From contig JAHJNP010000292.1 of the NCBI GenBank assembly GCA_018820745.1, forward strand, positions 1-5,173: a stretch of 5,173 nucleotides of DNA, given 5' to 3'. This document shows, piece after piece, positions 1 to 5,173 of this stretch. The notes beneath the pieces were generated by a model that was not told where the DNA came from, ran no database searches, and was given only the letters and a program-made list of their open reading frames with translations. Within the stretch, counting starts at the first letter, position 1. Every line of letters starts with the position of its first letter. This stretch comes from Gammaproteobacteria bacterium. GTDB lineage: Bacteria; Pseudomonadota; Gammaproteobacteria; Burkholderiales; Thiobacillaceae. The position numbers and the translations under genes are program-made.

Positions 1-778
1 ACTGCGCCTGCATCGCCAGCGCTCGTGTCTCAAGCTGCTGAACAAGGCCGACCTGGCCGACCCGGTCGCCACCCGCGCCTGGCTGGACTATTTCAACAAG
101 CAGCCCGGCGTGCTGGCGGTGGCGATTTCCGCCAAGAAAGCATCCGACGTCGCCAAGCTGCCCGCGCTGGCGCAGAAGTTGGCGCCGCACCGCGACGACA
201 CCTTCAAGCCGTTGCGGCTGATGATCATGGGCATCCCCAACGTCGGCAAATCCACGCTGATAAACACCTGGGTCAAGCGCCGTGTGGCGGCAGTCGGCGA
301 CGAGCCGGCAGTGACCAAGTCGCAGCAGCGCATCAATCTGTCGCCGCGGCTGATCCTGGTCGACACGCCGGGGATGACCTGGCCGAAGATCGAGCACGAT
401 GCCGACGGCTTCATGCTGGCGGCCAGCCACGCGATCGGCCGCAACGCGGTGATCGACGAAGAGGTGGCGATTTTCCTCGCGGGCATTCTGCTCGAACGCT
501 ATCCGGCCTTGCTGAAGACGCGTTACGGCTTTTCGCTGGAGGGACTGGATGCGCCCGGGGTGCTGGAGGCGGTGGCGAGAAAACGCGGCTGCCTGAAGAA
601 GGGGCGCGGCGCCGAGCTCGATCTGGAAAAGGCGGCGATGATCCTGCTCACCGATTACCGCAGCGGCACCCTCGGCCGCATCAGCCTGGAAACCCCGGCG
701 TCGCGCCAGGCGATGCTGGCGGCAGCGGCGAGCAAGCCCAAAAAAACGGCCGCCCCGAAACCCGACGCCGCTGACTGA
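1..778 (+). CDS. ylqF: Ribosome biogenesis GTPase YlqF/RbgA family, C-terminal part (5' end outside window)
   Basis: Open at the left edge; 258 residues are readable in the frame starting at base 2, ending in TGA at 776-778. The GTPase motifs occur in circularly permuted order, the hallmark of the YlqF/YawG/YjeQ group. G4 NKAD is at visible residues 14-17, G5 SAK at 43-45, the G1 P-loop GIPNVGKST at 77-85, the G2 threonine in PAVTKSQQ near 105, and G3 DTPG at 121-124 followed by WPKIE. The family member RbgA acts in the cytoplasm on late 50S ribosomal subunit assembly, and that role is inferred here by homology. A helical C-terminal domain follows, ending in a Lys/Ala/Pro-rich tail (about residues 240-258) that could contact rRNA. 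The usual PGVTK reads PAVTK here, a mild deviation. The N-terminus, including any catalytic histidine region, is not visible. The stop directly abuts the convergent pgl stop. Confidence 0.93.
   Translation, partial: LRLHRQRSCLKLLNKADLADPVATRAWLDYFNKQPGVLAVAISAKKASDVAKLPALAQKLAPHRDDTFKPLRLMIMGIPNVGKSTLINTWVKRRVAAVGDEPAVTKSQQRINLSPRLILVDTPGMTWPKIEHDADGFMLAASHAIGRNAVIDEEVAIFLAGILLERYPALLKTRYGFSLEGLDAPGVLEAVARKRGCLKKGRGAELDLEKAAMILLTDYRSGTLGRISLETPASRQAMLAAAASKPKKTAAPKPDAAD
740..772 (-). terminator. Candidate intrinsic terminator of gnd-zwf-pgl, inside the opposing GTPase gene
   Basis: Reading the minus strand just past the pgl stop, AGCGGC (772-767), a 16-base loop, and GCCGTT (750-745) can pair as six base pairs including one G-U. 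A run of seven T (746-740) overlaps the base of the stem, leaving about five unpaired. The T run is antisense to a Pro-Lys-Lys stretch of the GTPase tail. The stem is short and the loop large, so this is a weak candidate. There is no intergenic space in which a better terminator could lie. Confidence 0.3.
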
Positions 779-1471
779 TTATTCCTCTGCCGGCCAGGCT
801 GCTGCGTCCAGCCAGGCCACGGTTTCCAGCTTGCCCCGCACTGCAGATACCGGCAGCGTCTCGCCGTTTTTCCAGCGCCGCAATGCGTCGCGTTTGCCTG
901 AACCTGCGATCACAAACCACACACGCTGACTGCGATTCAGCCGCGCCGCCGACAGGCTCACCCGCTCGGGCGGCGGCTTCGGCGCAGCATAAACCGCCTG
1001 CACATCCGGACTGCCCGGCGCGGCGCCCCAGTCGTGATCGGGAAACAGACTCGCGGTGTGGCCATCCTCGCCCATGCCGAGCAGCACGACATCGAAATCC
1101 GCCACGCCTTTCAGCCAGCCGGCATAGCGCGTGGCGGCCTCGGCCGCGCCAAGCTCGGCCGGAATCGGGCGACGGCTTTCCGGCGGAATGTTTGACGCGG
1201 CAAGCCAGGCGGCTTCGGCCATGACGCTGTTGCGCTCGGGATGGCCCACCTGCAGACAGCGCTCGTCACCGTACCAGACCTGCCAGTGCGCATCGCCCGC
1301 GCGCCGGTCAGCCAGCGCACGATAGAGGGCCCGCGGGGTAGTGCCACCCGCCAGCACCAGATAAAACACGCCGCGCGCGGCGATAGCGGTTTCAGCCTCG
1401 GCGCACAGCGCATCGGCCAGCGCCGCCACGAGCGTGTCGGTATCGGCAAACACCCGCCATTCGGGCTGCAT
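779..1471 (-). CDS. pgl: 6-phosphogluconolactonase (DevB/SOL type)
   Basis: A 230-residue protein that hydrolyses 6-phospho-D-glucono-1,5-lactone to 6-phosphogluconate, the second step of the oxidative pentose phosphate pathway, in the cytoplasm. Family motifs are present in order: LAGGTTPRALY at residues 40-50, WYGDERC at 66-72, GMGEDGHTASLFP at 132-144 with the proposed catalytic His138, and the PPPERVSL segment at 167-173. The length is normal for DevB-type lactonases. I chose the ATG at 1471 because the fold starts directly after it (PEWRVFAD) and because it forms a TGATG one-base overlap with the zwf stop. An in-frame ATG 147 bases upstream would add 49 arginine-rich residues that are only zwf read in another frame. 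No clear Shine-Dalgarno precedes the chosen ATG, so translation is probably coupled to zwf. Last gene of the operon; its TAA abuts the GTPase stop. Confidence 0.95.
   Translation of the reverse strand: MQPEWRVFADTDTLVAALADALCAEAETAIAARGVFYLVLAGGTTPRALYRALADRRAGDAHWQVWYGDERCLQVGHPERNSVMAEAAWLAASNIPPESRRPIPAELGAAEAATRYAGWLKGVADFDVVLLGMGEDGHTASLFPDHDWGAAPGSPDVQAVYAAPKPPPERVSLSAARLNRSQRVWFVIAGSGKRDALRRWKNGETLPVSAVRGKLETVAWLDAAAWPAEE
851..871 (+). terminator. Candidate weak terminator for the GTPase transcript, inside the pgl 3' end
   Basis: On the plus strand, 73 bases beyond the GTPase stop, CGGC (851-854), an eight-base loop and GCCG (863-866) form a four-base-pair stem followed directly by five T (867-871). 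An alternative fold stacks GCG/CGC (856-858 with 862-864) on CG/CG with a bulge. The stem is short, and Lys-Asn codons of pgl on the other strand explain the T run, so chance is a serious alternative. Confidence 0.2.
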
Positions 1472-2961
1472 CACAATTCGTTGCGCCAGATCTGGTCGTC
1501 GCTGTCGAACAGGCGGTTGGCATCGGCCGGCCCCCAACTGCCGGCGGGATAGGTCGGGATGTATTCGCGCTCGATCGCCCAGTGATTGAGGATGGGATCG
1601 ACCACCCGCCACGCCCACTCGATTTCGTCGAAGCGCAGGAACAGCGAGCGATCACCCTCGATGACGTCGAGCAGCAGGGTTTCGTAAGCGTCGAGCGTCT
1701 GCTCGTCGGTCTTGAGGAAACTCGCGTTCATTTGCATCAGCCGGGTGTCCATGTCGAGCCCGGGCTGCTTGACGTGGATTTCCATGCGCATCGATTCGTC
1801 GGGCTGAATCGACAGCAGGATCCAGTTGGGATCGACCGACTCGAGCGGGGTTTCGCGGAACAGCTGCTGTGGCGGATGGCGGAAGCGGATCGCGATCATC
1901 GAGGTCTGGTGCGGCATGCGCTTGCCGGTACGCAAGTAAAACGGCACCCCGCGCCAGCGCCAGTTATCGATATAGAACTTGGCGGCGACGAAGGTTTCGG
2001 TGATGGAATTCGACTCGACGTTTTCTTCCTGCTGGTAGCCCACTACGGGCTTGCCGTCGATCGTGCCGCGGGTGTATTGCGCCCGCAGCGCATGCGCGTG
2101 CACCGCACGCTTGGCGATCGGGCGGATCGAGCGCAGCACCTTCACCTTCTCGTCCTGCAGCGCATCGGGTTCGAGCGCAGCGGGGGGCTCCATCGCGACC
2201 ACGGTCAGCAACTGCATCAAATGGTTTTGCAGCATGTCGCGCAGCGCGCCGGCGCGATCGTAGTAGTCGGCACGATCCTCGATGCCGATCGACTCGGCCA
2301 CGGTGATCTGCACATGGTCGATGAAGTTGCGGTTCCACAGGGGCTCGATCAGCGTGTTGGCAAAGCGGAAGACGAGCAGGTTCTGCACGGTCTCCTTGCC
2401 GAGAAAGTGATCGATGCGGTACACCTGCTCCTCGTCGAAATGCTGGTGCAGCAGGCGATTGAGTACCTGCGCCGACTCGAGGTCTTCGCCAAAAGGCTTT
2501 TCAATCACCACCCGGTTCAGGCCGCGCGGCTTGTTGAGTCCCGCAGCCTCGAGGTTCTGGATCACCGCGCCGAATTCTGCCGGCTTGATCGCGAGATAGT
2601 AGACCGCGCTCGAACACGCCGATTCGGGCGGCAGCCGCTCGGCCAGCGCGCGGTAGGAGGCCGCGTCGTTGAGGTCGCCCTTGAAATAGCTGAAGCGCGT
2701 AATGAAGCGTTTAAACACCGGCGTATCGAGCGAGCCCTTGATCTTGCCATCGAGGATCTTGCGCATATGCTCGCGCCAGTTTTCCGTCGTCCAGTCACGC
2801 CGCGAAAACGCGATGATCGAGAGCGACTCCGCCAGCCGCCCGGCAGCCTCCAGGTGGTATAGCGCCGGCAGAAGCTTGTTGGACGCAAGGTTGCCGGTCG
2901 CACCGAAAATCACAAACGTACACGGCAGATTATCGGCTGCAGGATCTTGGGCCAGGTTCAT
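1471..2961 (-). CDS. zwf: Glucose-6-phosphate 1-dehydrogenase
   Basis: A 496-residue protein, normal for the family, that oxidises glucose-6-phosphate to 6-phosphogluconolactone, the entry step of the oxidative pentose phosphate pathway. The N-terminal Rossmann domain shows FGATGNLASNKLLPALY from residue 19. The expected substrate and cofactor elements follow: EKPFGEDL at 154-161, the signature RIDHFLGKE at 182-190, GALRDMLQNHLMQ at 238-250 with the presumed catalytic His247, YLRTGKRM at 342-349, and a C-terminal SWGP near 475-478. Two positions differ from the best-studied enzymes: Asn24 where GDLA is usual, and Phe186 where Tyr is usual in RIDHYLGKE. Lys29, Asp184, His185 and Lys189 are retained, so an active enzyme is expected. 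The ATG at 2961 lies one base after the gnd stop and has a strong Shine-Dalgarno inside gnd. The 3' end overlaps pgl by one base. Cofactor preference (NADP or NAD) cannot be read with certainty. Confidence 0.98.
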   Translation of the reverse strand: MNLAQDPAADNLPCTFVIFGATGNLASNKLLPALYHLEAAGRLAESLSIIAFSRRDWTTENWREHMRKILDGKIKGSLDTPVFKRFITRFSYFKGDLNDAASYRALAERLPPESACSSAVYYLAIKPAEFGAVIQNLEAAGLNKPRGLNRVVIEKPFGEDLESAQVLNRLLHQHFDEEQVYRIDHFLGKETVQNLLVFRFANTLIEPLWNRNFIDHVQITVAESIGIEDRADYYDRAGALRDMLQNHLMQLLTVVAMEPPAALEPDALQDEKVKVLRSIRPIAKRAVHAHALRAQYTRGTIDGKPVVGYQQEENVESNSITETFVAAKFYIDNWRWRGVPFYLRTGKRMPHQTSMIAIRFRHPPQQLFRETPLESVDPNWILLSIQPDESMRMEIHVKQPGLDMDTRLMQMNASFLKTDEQTLDAYETLLLDVIEGDRSLFLRFDEIEWAWRVVDPILNHWAIEREYIPTYPAGSWGPADANRLFDSDDQIWRNEL

Positions 2962-2962
2962 C

Positions 2963-3871
2963 TCAGCCCTCCTTCACGGCGTGGCCGCCGAAGCCCTGGC
3001 GCATTTTTGCCAGCATCTTGCTGGCGTAATCGCCCTTGCCCTGGCTGGCAAAACGCATCATCAGGGACAGCGTCATCACTGGCGCGGGAACGCCCAGTTC
3101 GATCGCTTCAAGCGCGGTCCAGCGGCCTTCGCCGGAGTCGCCGACATAAGGCTGAATGTTCTCAAGCGTCTGATCCTGTGCCAGAAAATCCGCCGACAAA
3201 TCAAGCAGCCACGATTGCACCACGCTGCCGTGGCGCCACAGCTCGGCAATTTCGCCGAGATTCAGTTCAAACCCCGGCTTGTTTTTCATCAGCGCGAAAC
3301 CTTCGGCCAGTGCCTGCATCATGCCGTACTCGATGCCGTTATGAACCATTTTGACGAAATGCCCGGAACCGACCGAGCCGCAATGCAGCCAGCCGCGGTC
3401 CGCGGCGGGCGCGAGCTTTTCCATATAGGGCTTGAGCCGTGTCGCTGCCGCTTCGCTCGCACCGAACATCAGGCAATAGCCGTTCTCCAGCCCCCATACG
3501 CCGCCAGATACCCCGACGTCGGAAAACTCGATCTGGCGCTCGGCCAGCCAGGCAGTGCGGCGCTGCACATCCTTGTAGAAGGAGTTGCCCCCATCCACGA
3601 CCAGATCGCCCGGCGCCAGCATCGGCCGCAAGGCTTGCAGCATGGTCTCCGTCGCGTCACCGGCAGGCAACATCAACCACACAATGCGTGGCGTGGCGAG
3701 TGCATCGACCAGGGCCTGCAAGCTGTCACAGGCGAGATGGCCCGTTTCTTCAGCCAGGCTTTGCGTCACGTCAAAGCTGCGGTTGAACAGCGCAATCTGT
3801 GCGCCCTCGCGCGCCAGTCGCCGTGCCATATTGCCGCCCATGCGACCCAGTCCGACGATACCGAATTCCAT
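2963..3871 (-). CDS. gnd: 6-phosphogluconate dehydrogenase, decarboxylating, short (GntZ/YqeC-like) form
   Basis: A 302-residue enzyme that oxidatively decarboxylates 6-phosphogluconate to ribulose-5-phosphate and CO2. Rossmann motif GLGRMGGNMA is at residues 8-17, LMLPAG at 66-71, DGGNSFYKD at 93-101, the substrate loop VGVSGGVWGLENGYCLM at 119-135, and the catalytic block GHFVKMVHNGIEYG at 170-183 (Lys174, Asn178, Glu181 matching Lys183, Asn187, Glu190 of E. coli Gnd). YVGDSGEGRWT is at 242-252. It is much shorter than the roughly 470-residue E. coli-type Gnd because the long C-terminal helical part and tail are absent, as in the short family. After beta-2 it reads NRSFDVT where E. coli has NRSREKT; loss of that lysine fits a preference for NAD, which is an inference. 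I chose the ATG at 3871 over 3901 because AAAGGAG sits six bases before it and GIVGLGRMG follows at once. First gene of the operon. Confidence 0.96.
   Translation of the reverse strand: MEFGIVGLGRMGGNMARRLAREGAQIALFNRSFDVTQSLAEETGHLACDSLQALVDALATPRIVWLMLPAGDATETMLQALRPMLAPGDLVVDGGNSFYKDVQRRTAWLAERQIEFSDVGVSGGVWGLENGYCLMFGASEAAATRLKPYMEKLAPAADRGWLHCGSVGSGHFVKMVHNGIEYGMMQALAEGFALMKNKPGFELNLGEIAELWRHGSVVQSWLLDLSADFLAQDQTLENIQPYVGDSGEGRWTALEAIELGVPAPVMTLSLMMRFASQGKGDYASKMLAKMRQGFGGHAVKEG
2967..2974 (-). promoter_or_regulatory. Shine-Dalgarno site for zwf within the gnd 3' end
   Basis: The minus strand reads AAGGAGGG five bases upstream of the zwf ATG. It encodes the last Lys-Glu-Gly codons of gnd. 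This near-perfect site fixes the zwf start, and its position means ribosomes finishing gnd can reinitiate on zwf. Confidence 0.85.
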
Positions 3872-3877
3872 ACTTGA

Positions 3878-3884
3878 CTCCTTT
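3878..3884 (-). promoter_or_regulatory. Shine-Dalgarno site for gnd
   Basis: The minus strand reads AAAGGAG with a six-base spacer to the ATG at 3871. The upstream in-frame ATG at 3901 has no purine-rich site before it, so this site decides the start. Confidence 0.85.
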
Positions 3885-3930
3885 GGGATGAATATTTGCA
3901 TGGCGCAGCAGTCGTGCCAGCTGTGAACAC

Positions 3931-3936
3931 ATCATA
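3931..3936 (-). promoter_or_regulatory. Candidate sigma-70 -10 element of the gnd-zwf-pgl operon
   Basis: The minus strand reads TATGAT, five of six matches to TATAAT, in the 128-base gap before gnd. It would give a 5' leader of roughly 50 bases. The hexamer 17 bases upstream (TGCACC, 3959-3954) is a poor -35, so the promoter may be weak, activator-dependent or elsewhere in the gap. The palindrome at 3955-3970 overlaps this -35 position. Confidence 0.4.
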
Positions 3937-3954
3937 GAACGCGAGGATGAAGGG

Positions 3955-3970
3955 TGCATTGCGCAAGGCA
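3955..3970. repeat. Imperfect 16-bp palindrome, candidate operator upstream of gnd
   Basis: The plus strand reads TGCATTGCGCAAGGCA: a perfect 8-bp core TTGCGCAA (3959-3966) flanked by matching TGC/GCA arms, with a single mismatched pair at 3958/3967. It overlaps the expected -35 region of the candidate gnd promoter, which is a typical place for a repressor or activator. I do not recognise the motif as the site of a specific regulator; it does not resemble the HexR site as I remember it. Chance palindromes of this size occur in GC-rich DNA. Confidence 0.3.
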
Positions 3971-4022
3971 TGTTCCCGGGCGGTGCACGACGCACCTGAT
4001 CAGGCCAGCAAACCCGGGAACA
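3971..4022 (-). repeat. Nested inverted repeat spanning the MarC-family gene stop
   Basis: Arms TGTTCCCGGG (3971-3980) and CCCGGGAACA (4013-4022) are perfect 10-bp inverted repeats separated by 32 bases. Inside lies a second hairpin, GGTGC (3982-3986) and GCACC (3992-3996) around five bases, and a 10-bp palindrome CCTGATCAGG (3995-4004) covers the stop codon. In the minus-strand transcript the 5' arm is the last Leu-Phe-Pro-Gly codons of the gene and the 3' arm lies just after it. No U run follows, so it is not a classic intrinsic terminator. It may protect or process the 3' end, or attenuate readthrough into gnd. Confidence 0.5.
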
Positions 4023-4635
4023 GCTTGCCCAGGCCGCTCGCGATCATCTCAACCGAAATCGCCGCGATGATCAGCCCCATCAGGCGTGTGACGACATGAA
4101 TCCCGGTTTTTCCAAGGCGCCGCGCAATCATCGGCGCGGCTCGAAACGCCAGCCACACCGACAGGGCCACCAGCACCACCGGGATCAGCAGCAGGCCTTG
4201 ATGCAGCGCATCGCCCTGCGCCGCGCCCGACGCCACGATCACATGGGTGATTGCACCCGGCCCGGCCAGAAGCGGCACCCCCAGCGGCACCACGCCGACC
4301 GAGTCCTTCTCTTCGGCCTCCTGCGCCTCGTCCTCGGTCTGCCGCTGCGGGCTGATTTGCGCCCCCACCATCGACAGCGCCAGCAGCAGCAGCAGCAAGC
4401 CACCCGCCACCGAGAAGGCCGCAAGACGGATGCCGAAGAACATCAGCAAGGGCTCGCCGGCGAAGGTAAACAGCGTCAGCACACCCAGCACCGTCAGTGC
4501 TGCGATACGCGCTGCTGCATGACTTTGCGCCAGCGTGTAGCCCTGGGTGGCGAGGAGGAAAATCGGGATGACGCCGACCGGGTCGACGATGGCAAACAGC
4601 GCGAATGCGGATTTGACGAGGGCGAGGATGTCCAT
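4000..4635 (-). CDS. MarC family integral membrane protein (UPF0056)
   Basis: A 211-residue, very hydrophobic protein of the inner membrane. About six membrane segments can be placed, near residues 5-28, 42-60, 66-91, 115-137, 146-166 and 181-203. Two family motifs mark the halves: IVDPVGVIPIFL at 16-27 and VPLGVPLLAGPGAI at 116-129, followed by RLMGLIIAAISVEMI at 184-198. Between segments 3 and 4 is a charged, acidic loop (TEDEAQEAEEKD, 100-111). The family includes E. coli MarC, YchE and YhgN. Its transport role is not established, and the original link to multidrug resistance has not held up, so no substrate is assigned. The ATG at 4635 is the first in-frame start after the upstream TrmB stop, 30 bases away. 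It lacks a well-spaced Shine-Dalgarno, as AGGG touches the ATG. Probably co-transcribed with trmB. Confidence 0.92.
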   Translation of the reverse strand: MDILALVKSAFALFAIVDPVGVIPIFLLATQGYTLAQSHAAARIAALTVLGVLTLFTFAGEPLLMFFGIRLAAFSVAGGLLLLLLALSMVGAQISPQRQTEDEAQEAEEKDSVGVVPLGVPLLAGPGAITHVIVASGAAQGDALHQGLLLIPVVLVALSVWLAFRAAPMIARRLGKTGIHVVTRLMGLIIAAISVEMIASGLGKLFPGLLA

Positions 4636-4641
4636 CCCTGC

Positions 4642-4669
4642 ATCATAGCCGCATGACGCGGAGAGTCAG
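4642..4669 (-). promoter_or_regulatory. Weak candidate promoter between trmB and the MarC-family gene
   Basis: The minus strand has CTGACT (4669-4664, four of six matches to TTGACA), a 16-base spacer and TATGAT (4647-4642). The start point would fall at or within a base or two of the ATG at 4635, implying an almost leaderless message. It overlaps the end of trmB. The low information content makes this speculative. Confidence 0.18.
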
Positions 4670-5173
4670 GCCCGGCGGAACACCAGGTCCCACACCCCAT
4701 GGCCCAGACGGATGCCGCGCTGCTCGAACTTGGTGAGTGGACGGGTGTCGGGGCGCGGCGCGTAATCCGCCACGGTGTTTTTCAACTGCGGCTCGGCGGA
4801 GAGCACCGCCAGCATCTGCTCGGCATAGTCCTGCCAGTCGGTGGCGAGATGAATATAGCCGCCAGGCGCCAGGCGGCTGGCCAGCAGGCTCACCAGCGGC
4901 GGCTGGATCAGGCGCCGCTTGTGGTGGCGCTTCTTGTGCCAGGGATCGGGGAAGAAGATGTGGATGCCGGCGAGACTGGCCGGCGCCAGCATGTGGGTGA
5001 GCACCTCGACCGCATCGTGCTGGACGACCCGCACATTGGTGAGGCCGCGCTCGCCGAGCTGCTTCAGCAGCGCGCCGACGCCGGGCGTGTGAACCTCGAC
5101 GCCGAGGTAGTCGTTTTCCGGATGGGCGGCGGCAATCTCGGCCAAGCCTTCGCCCATGCCGAAGCCGATTTCC
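4666..5173 (-). CDS. trmB: tRNA (guanine-N7-)-methyltransferase TrmB, C-terminal part (5' end outside window)
   Basis: Open at the right edge; 168 residues are readable. TrmB transfers a methyl group from S-adenosylmethionine to N7 of G46 in the variable loop of tRNAs, in the cytoplasm. The visible part starts in SAM-binding motif I ([10 protein letters not shown], visible residues 1-10), followed by the acidic LGVEVH at 23-28 and QHDAVEVL at 51-58. The family signature [16 protein letters not shown] is at 73-88, [17 protein letters not shown] at 104-120, and the C-terminal [22 protein letters not shown] at 144-165, which holds the TKFExRG motif. The acidic/aromatic DPW and ATDW elements are intact, so a functional enzyme is expected. 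An ATG at 5157 lies inside motif I and cannot be the true start. The TGA at 4668-4666 is 30 bases from the MarC-family ATG. Confidence 0.97.
   Translation of the reverse strand, partial: EIGFGMGEGLAEIAAAHPENDYLGVEVHTPGVGALLKQLGERGLTNVRVVQHDAVEVLTHMLAPASLAGIHIFFPDPWHKKRHHKRRLIQPPLVSLLASRLAPGGYIHLATDWQDYAEQMLAVLSAEPQLKNTVADYAPRPDTRPLTKFEQRGIRLGHGVWDLVFRRA

Noticed and set aside
25..774. A 249-codon plus-strand frame overlapping the GTPase gene
   Set aside because: The alternative frame is Arg/Gly/Ala-rich with no motif, whereas the frame starting at base 2 carries all five GTPase motifs.
1472..1618. N-terminal extension of pgl by 49 residues to an upstream ATG
   Set aside because: The extension is zwf read out of frame, arginine-rich and unlike any lactonase N-terminus; the TGATG junction gives a better start.
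1582..2862. A 426-codon plus-strand open frame opposite zwf
   Set aside because: It lies wholly antisense to a clear zwf and its composition mirrors the zwf codons. Such long shadows are expected in GC-rich genes, and it shows no recognisable domain.
2702..3877. A 391-codon plus-strand open frame opposite gnd and the zwf start
   Set aside because: Antisense shadow of two confirmed genes, with no family motif and His/Arg/Gln-rich low-information sequence.
3872..3901. Upstream ATG for gnd adding ten residues
   Set aside because: No ribosome binding site precedes it, while a strong AAAGGAG sits six bases before the ATG at 3871, directly ahead of the Rossmann motif.
4380..4398. A short (CAG)5 run resembling a microsatellite
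   Set aside because: It encodes the Leu-rich third membrane segment of the MarC-family protein (CTG codons on the minus strand) and is too short to suggest phase variation.
4096..4656. A plus-strand frame of 186 codons opposite the MarC-family gene
   Set aside because: Antisense shadow, His/Arg/Gln-rich, with no supporting motif or start signal.

Overview
The window is a GC-rich stretch of a bacterial chromosome with dense, ordinary housekeeping gene content: six protein-coding genes, two of them cut by the window edges. Protein character suggests a betaproteobacterium, perhaps of the Nitrosomonadales/Methylophilales/Thiobacillus type. The clues are a GATGNLA-type glucose-6-phosphate dehydrogenase, a short-form 6-phosphogluconate dehydrogenase and a YlqF/RbgA-type GTPase. 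The taxonomic assignment is an inference from memory of these families, not a search result.

Layout: (1) Bases 1-778, plus strand: the C-terminal part of a circularly permuted ribosome-assembly GTPase (YlqF/RbgA family). (2) Bases 779-3871, minus strand: a compact three-gene operon transcribed gnd-zwf-pgl, which encodes the complete oxidative branch of the pentose phosphate pathway. gnd and zwf are one base apart, and zwf and pgl share one base (TGATG), so translational coupling is likely. (3) Bases 3872-3999: a 128-base intergenic region holding the probable gnd promoter, a strong Shine-Dalgarno site, a 16-bp imperfect palindrome and half of a nested inverted repeat. (4) Bases 4000-4635, minus strand: a MarC-family membrane protein. 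(5) Bases 4666-5173, minus strand: the C-terminal part of the tRNA (guanine-N7-)-methyltransferase TrmB, 30 bases upstream of the MarC-family gene and probably co-transcribed with it.

How the genes work together: Zwf oxidises glucose-6-phosphate to 6-phosphogluconolactone, Pgl hydrolyses the lactone, and Gnd oxidatively decarboxylates 6-phosphogluconate to ribulose-5-phosphate. The products are reduced nucleotide cofactors and pentose phosphate. No Entner-Doudoroff genes (edd/eda) lie in this cluster. TrmB (tRNA modification) and the GTPase (50S assembly) are translation-related neighbours with no evident link to the sugar operon.

I see no mobile element, CRISPR array, RNA gene, toxin-antitoxin pair, defence gene or unfamiliar conserved protein. 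The observations worth a second look are small. They are the zero-gap convergence of the GTPase gene and pgl, with candidate terminators inside each other's coding sequence; the nested inverted repeat over the MarC-family stop codon; the palindrome near the gnd promoter; and family-level residue differences in Zwf and Gnd. I do not think the window holds an undescribed system.
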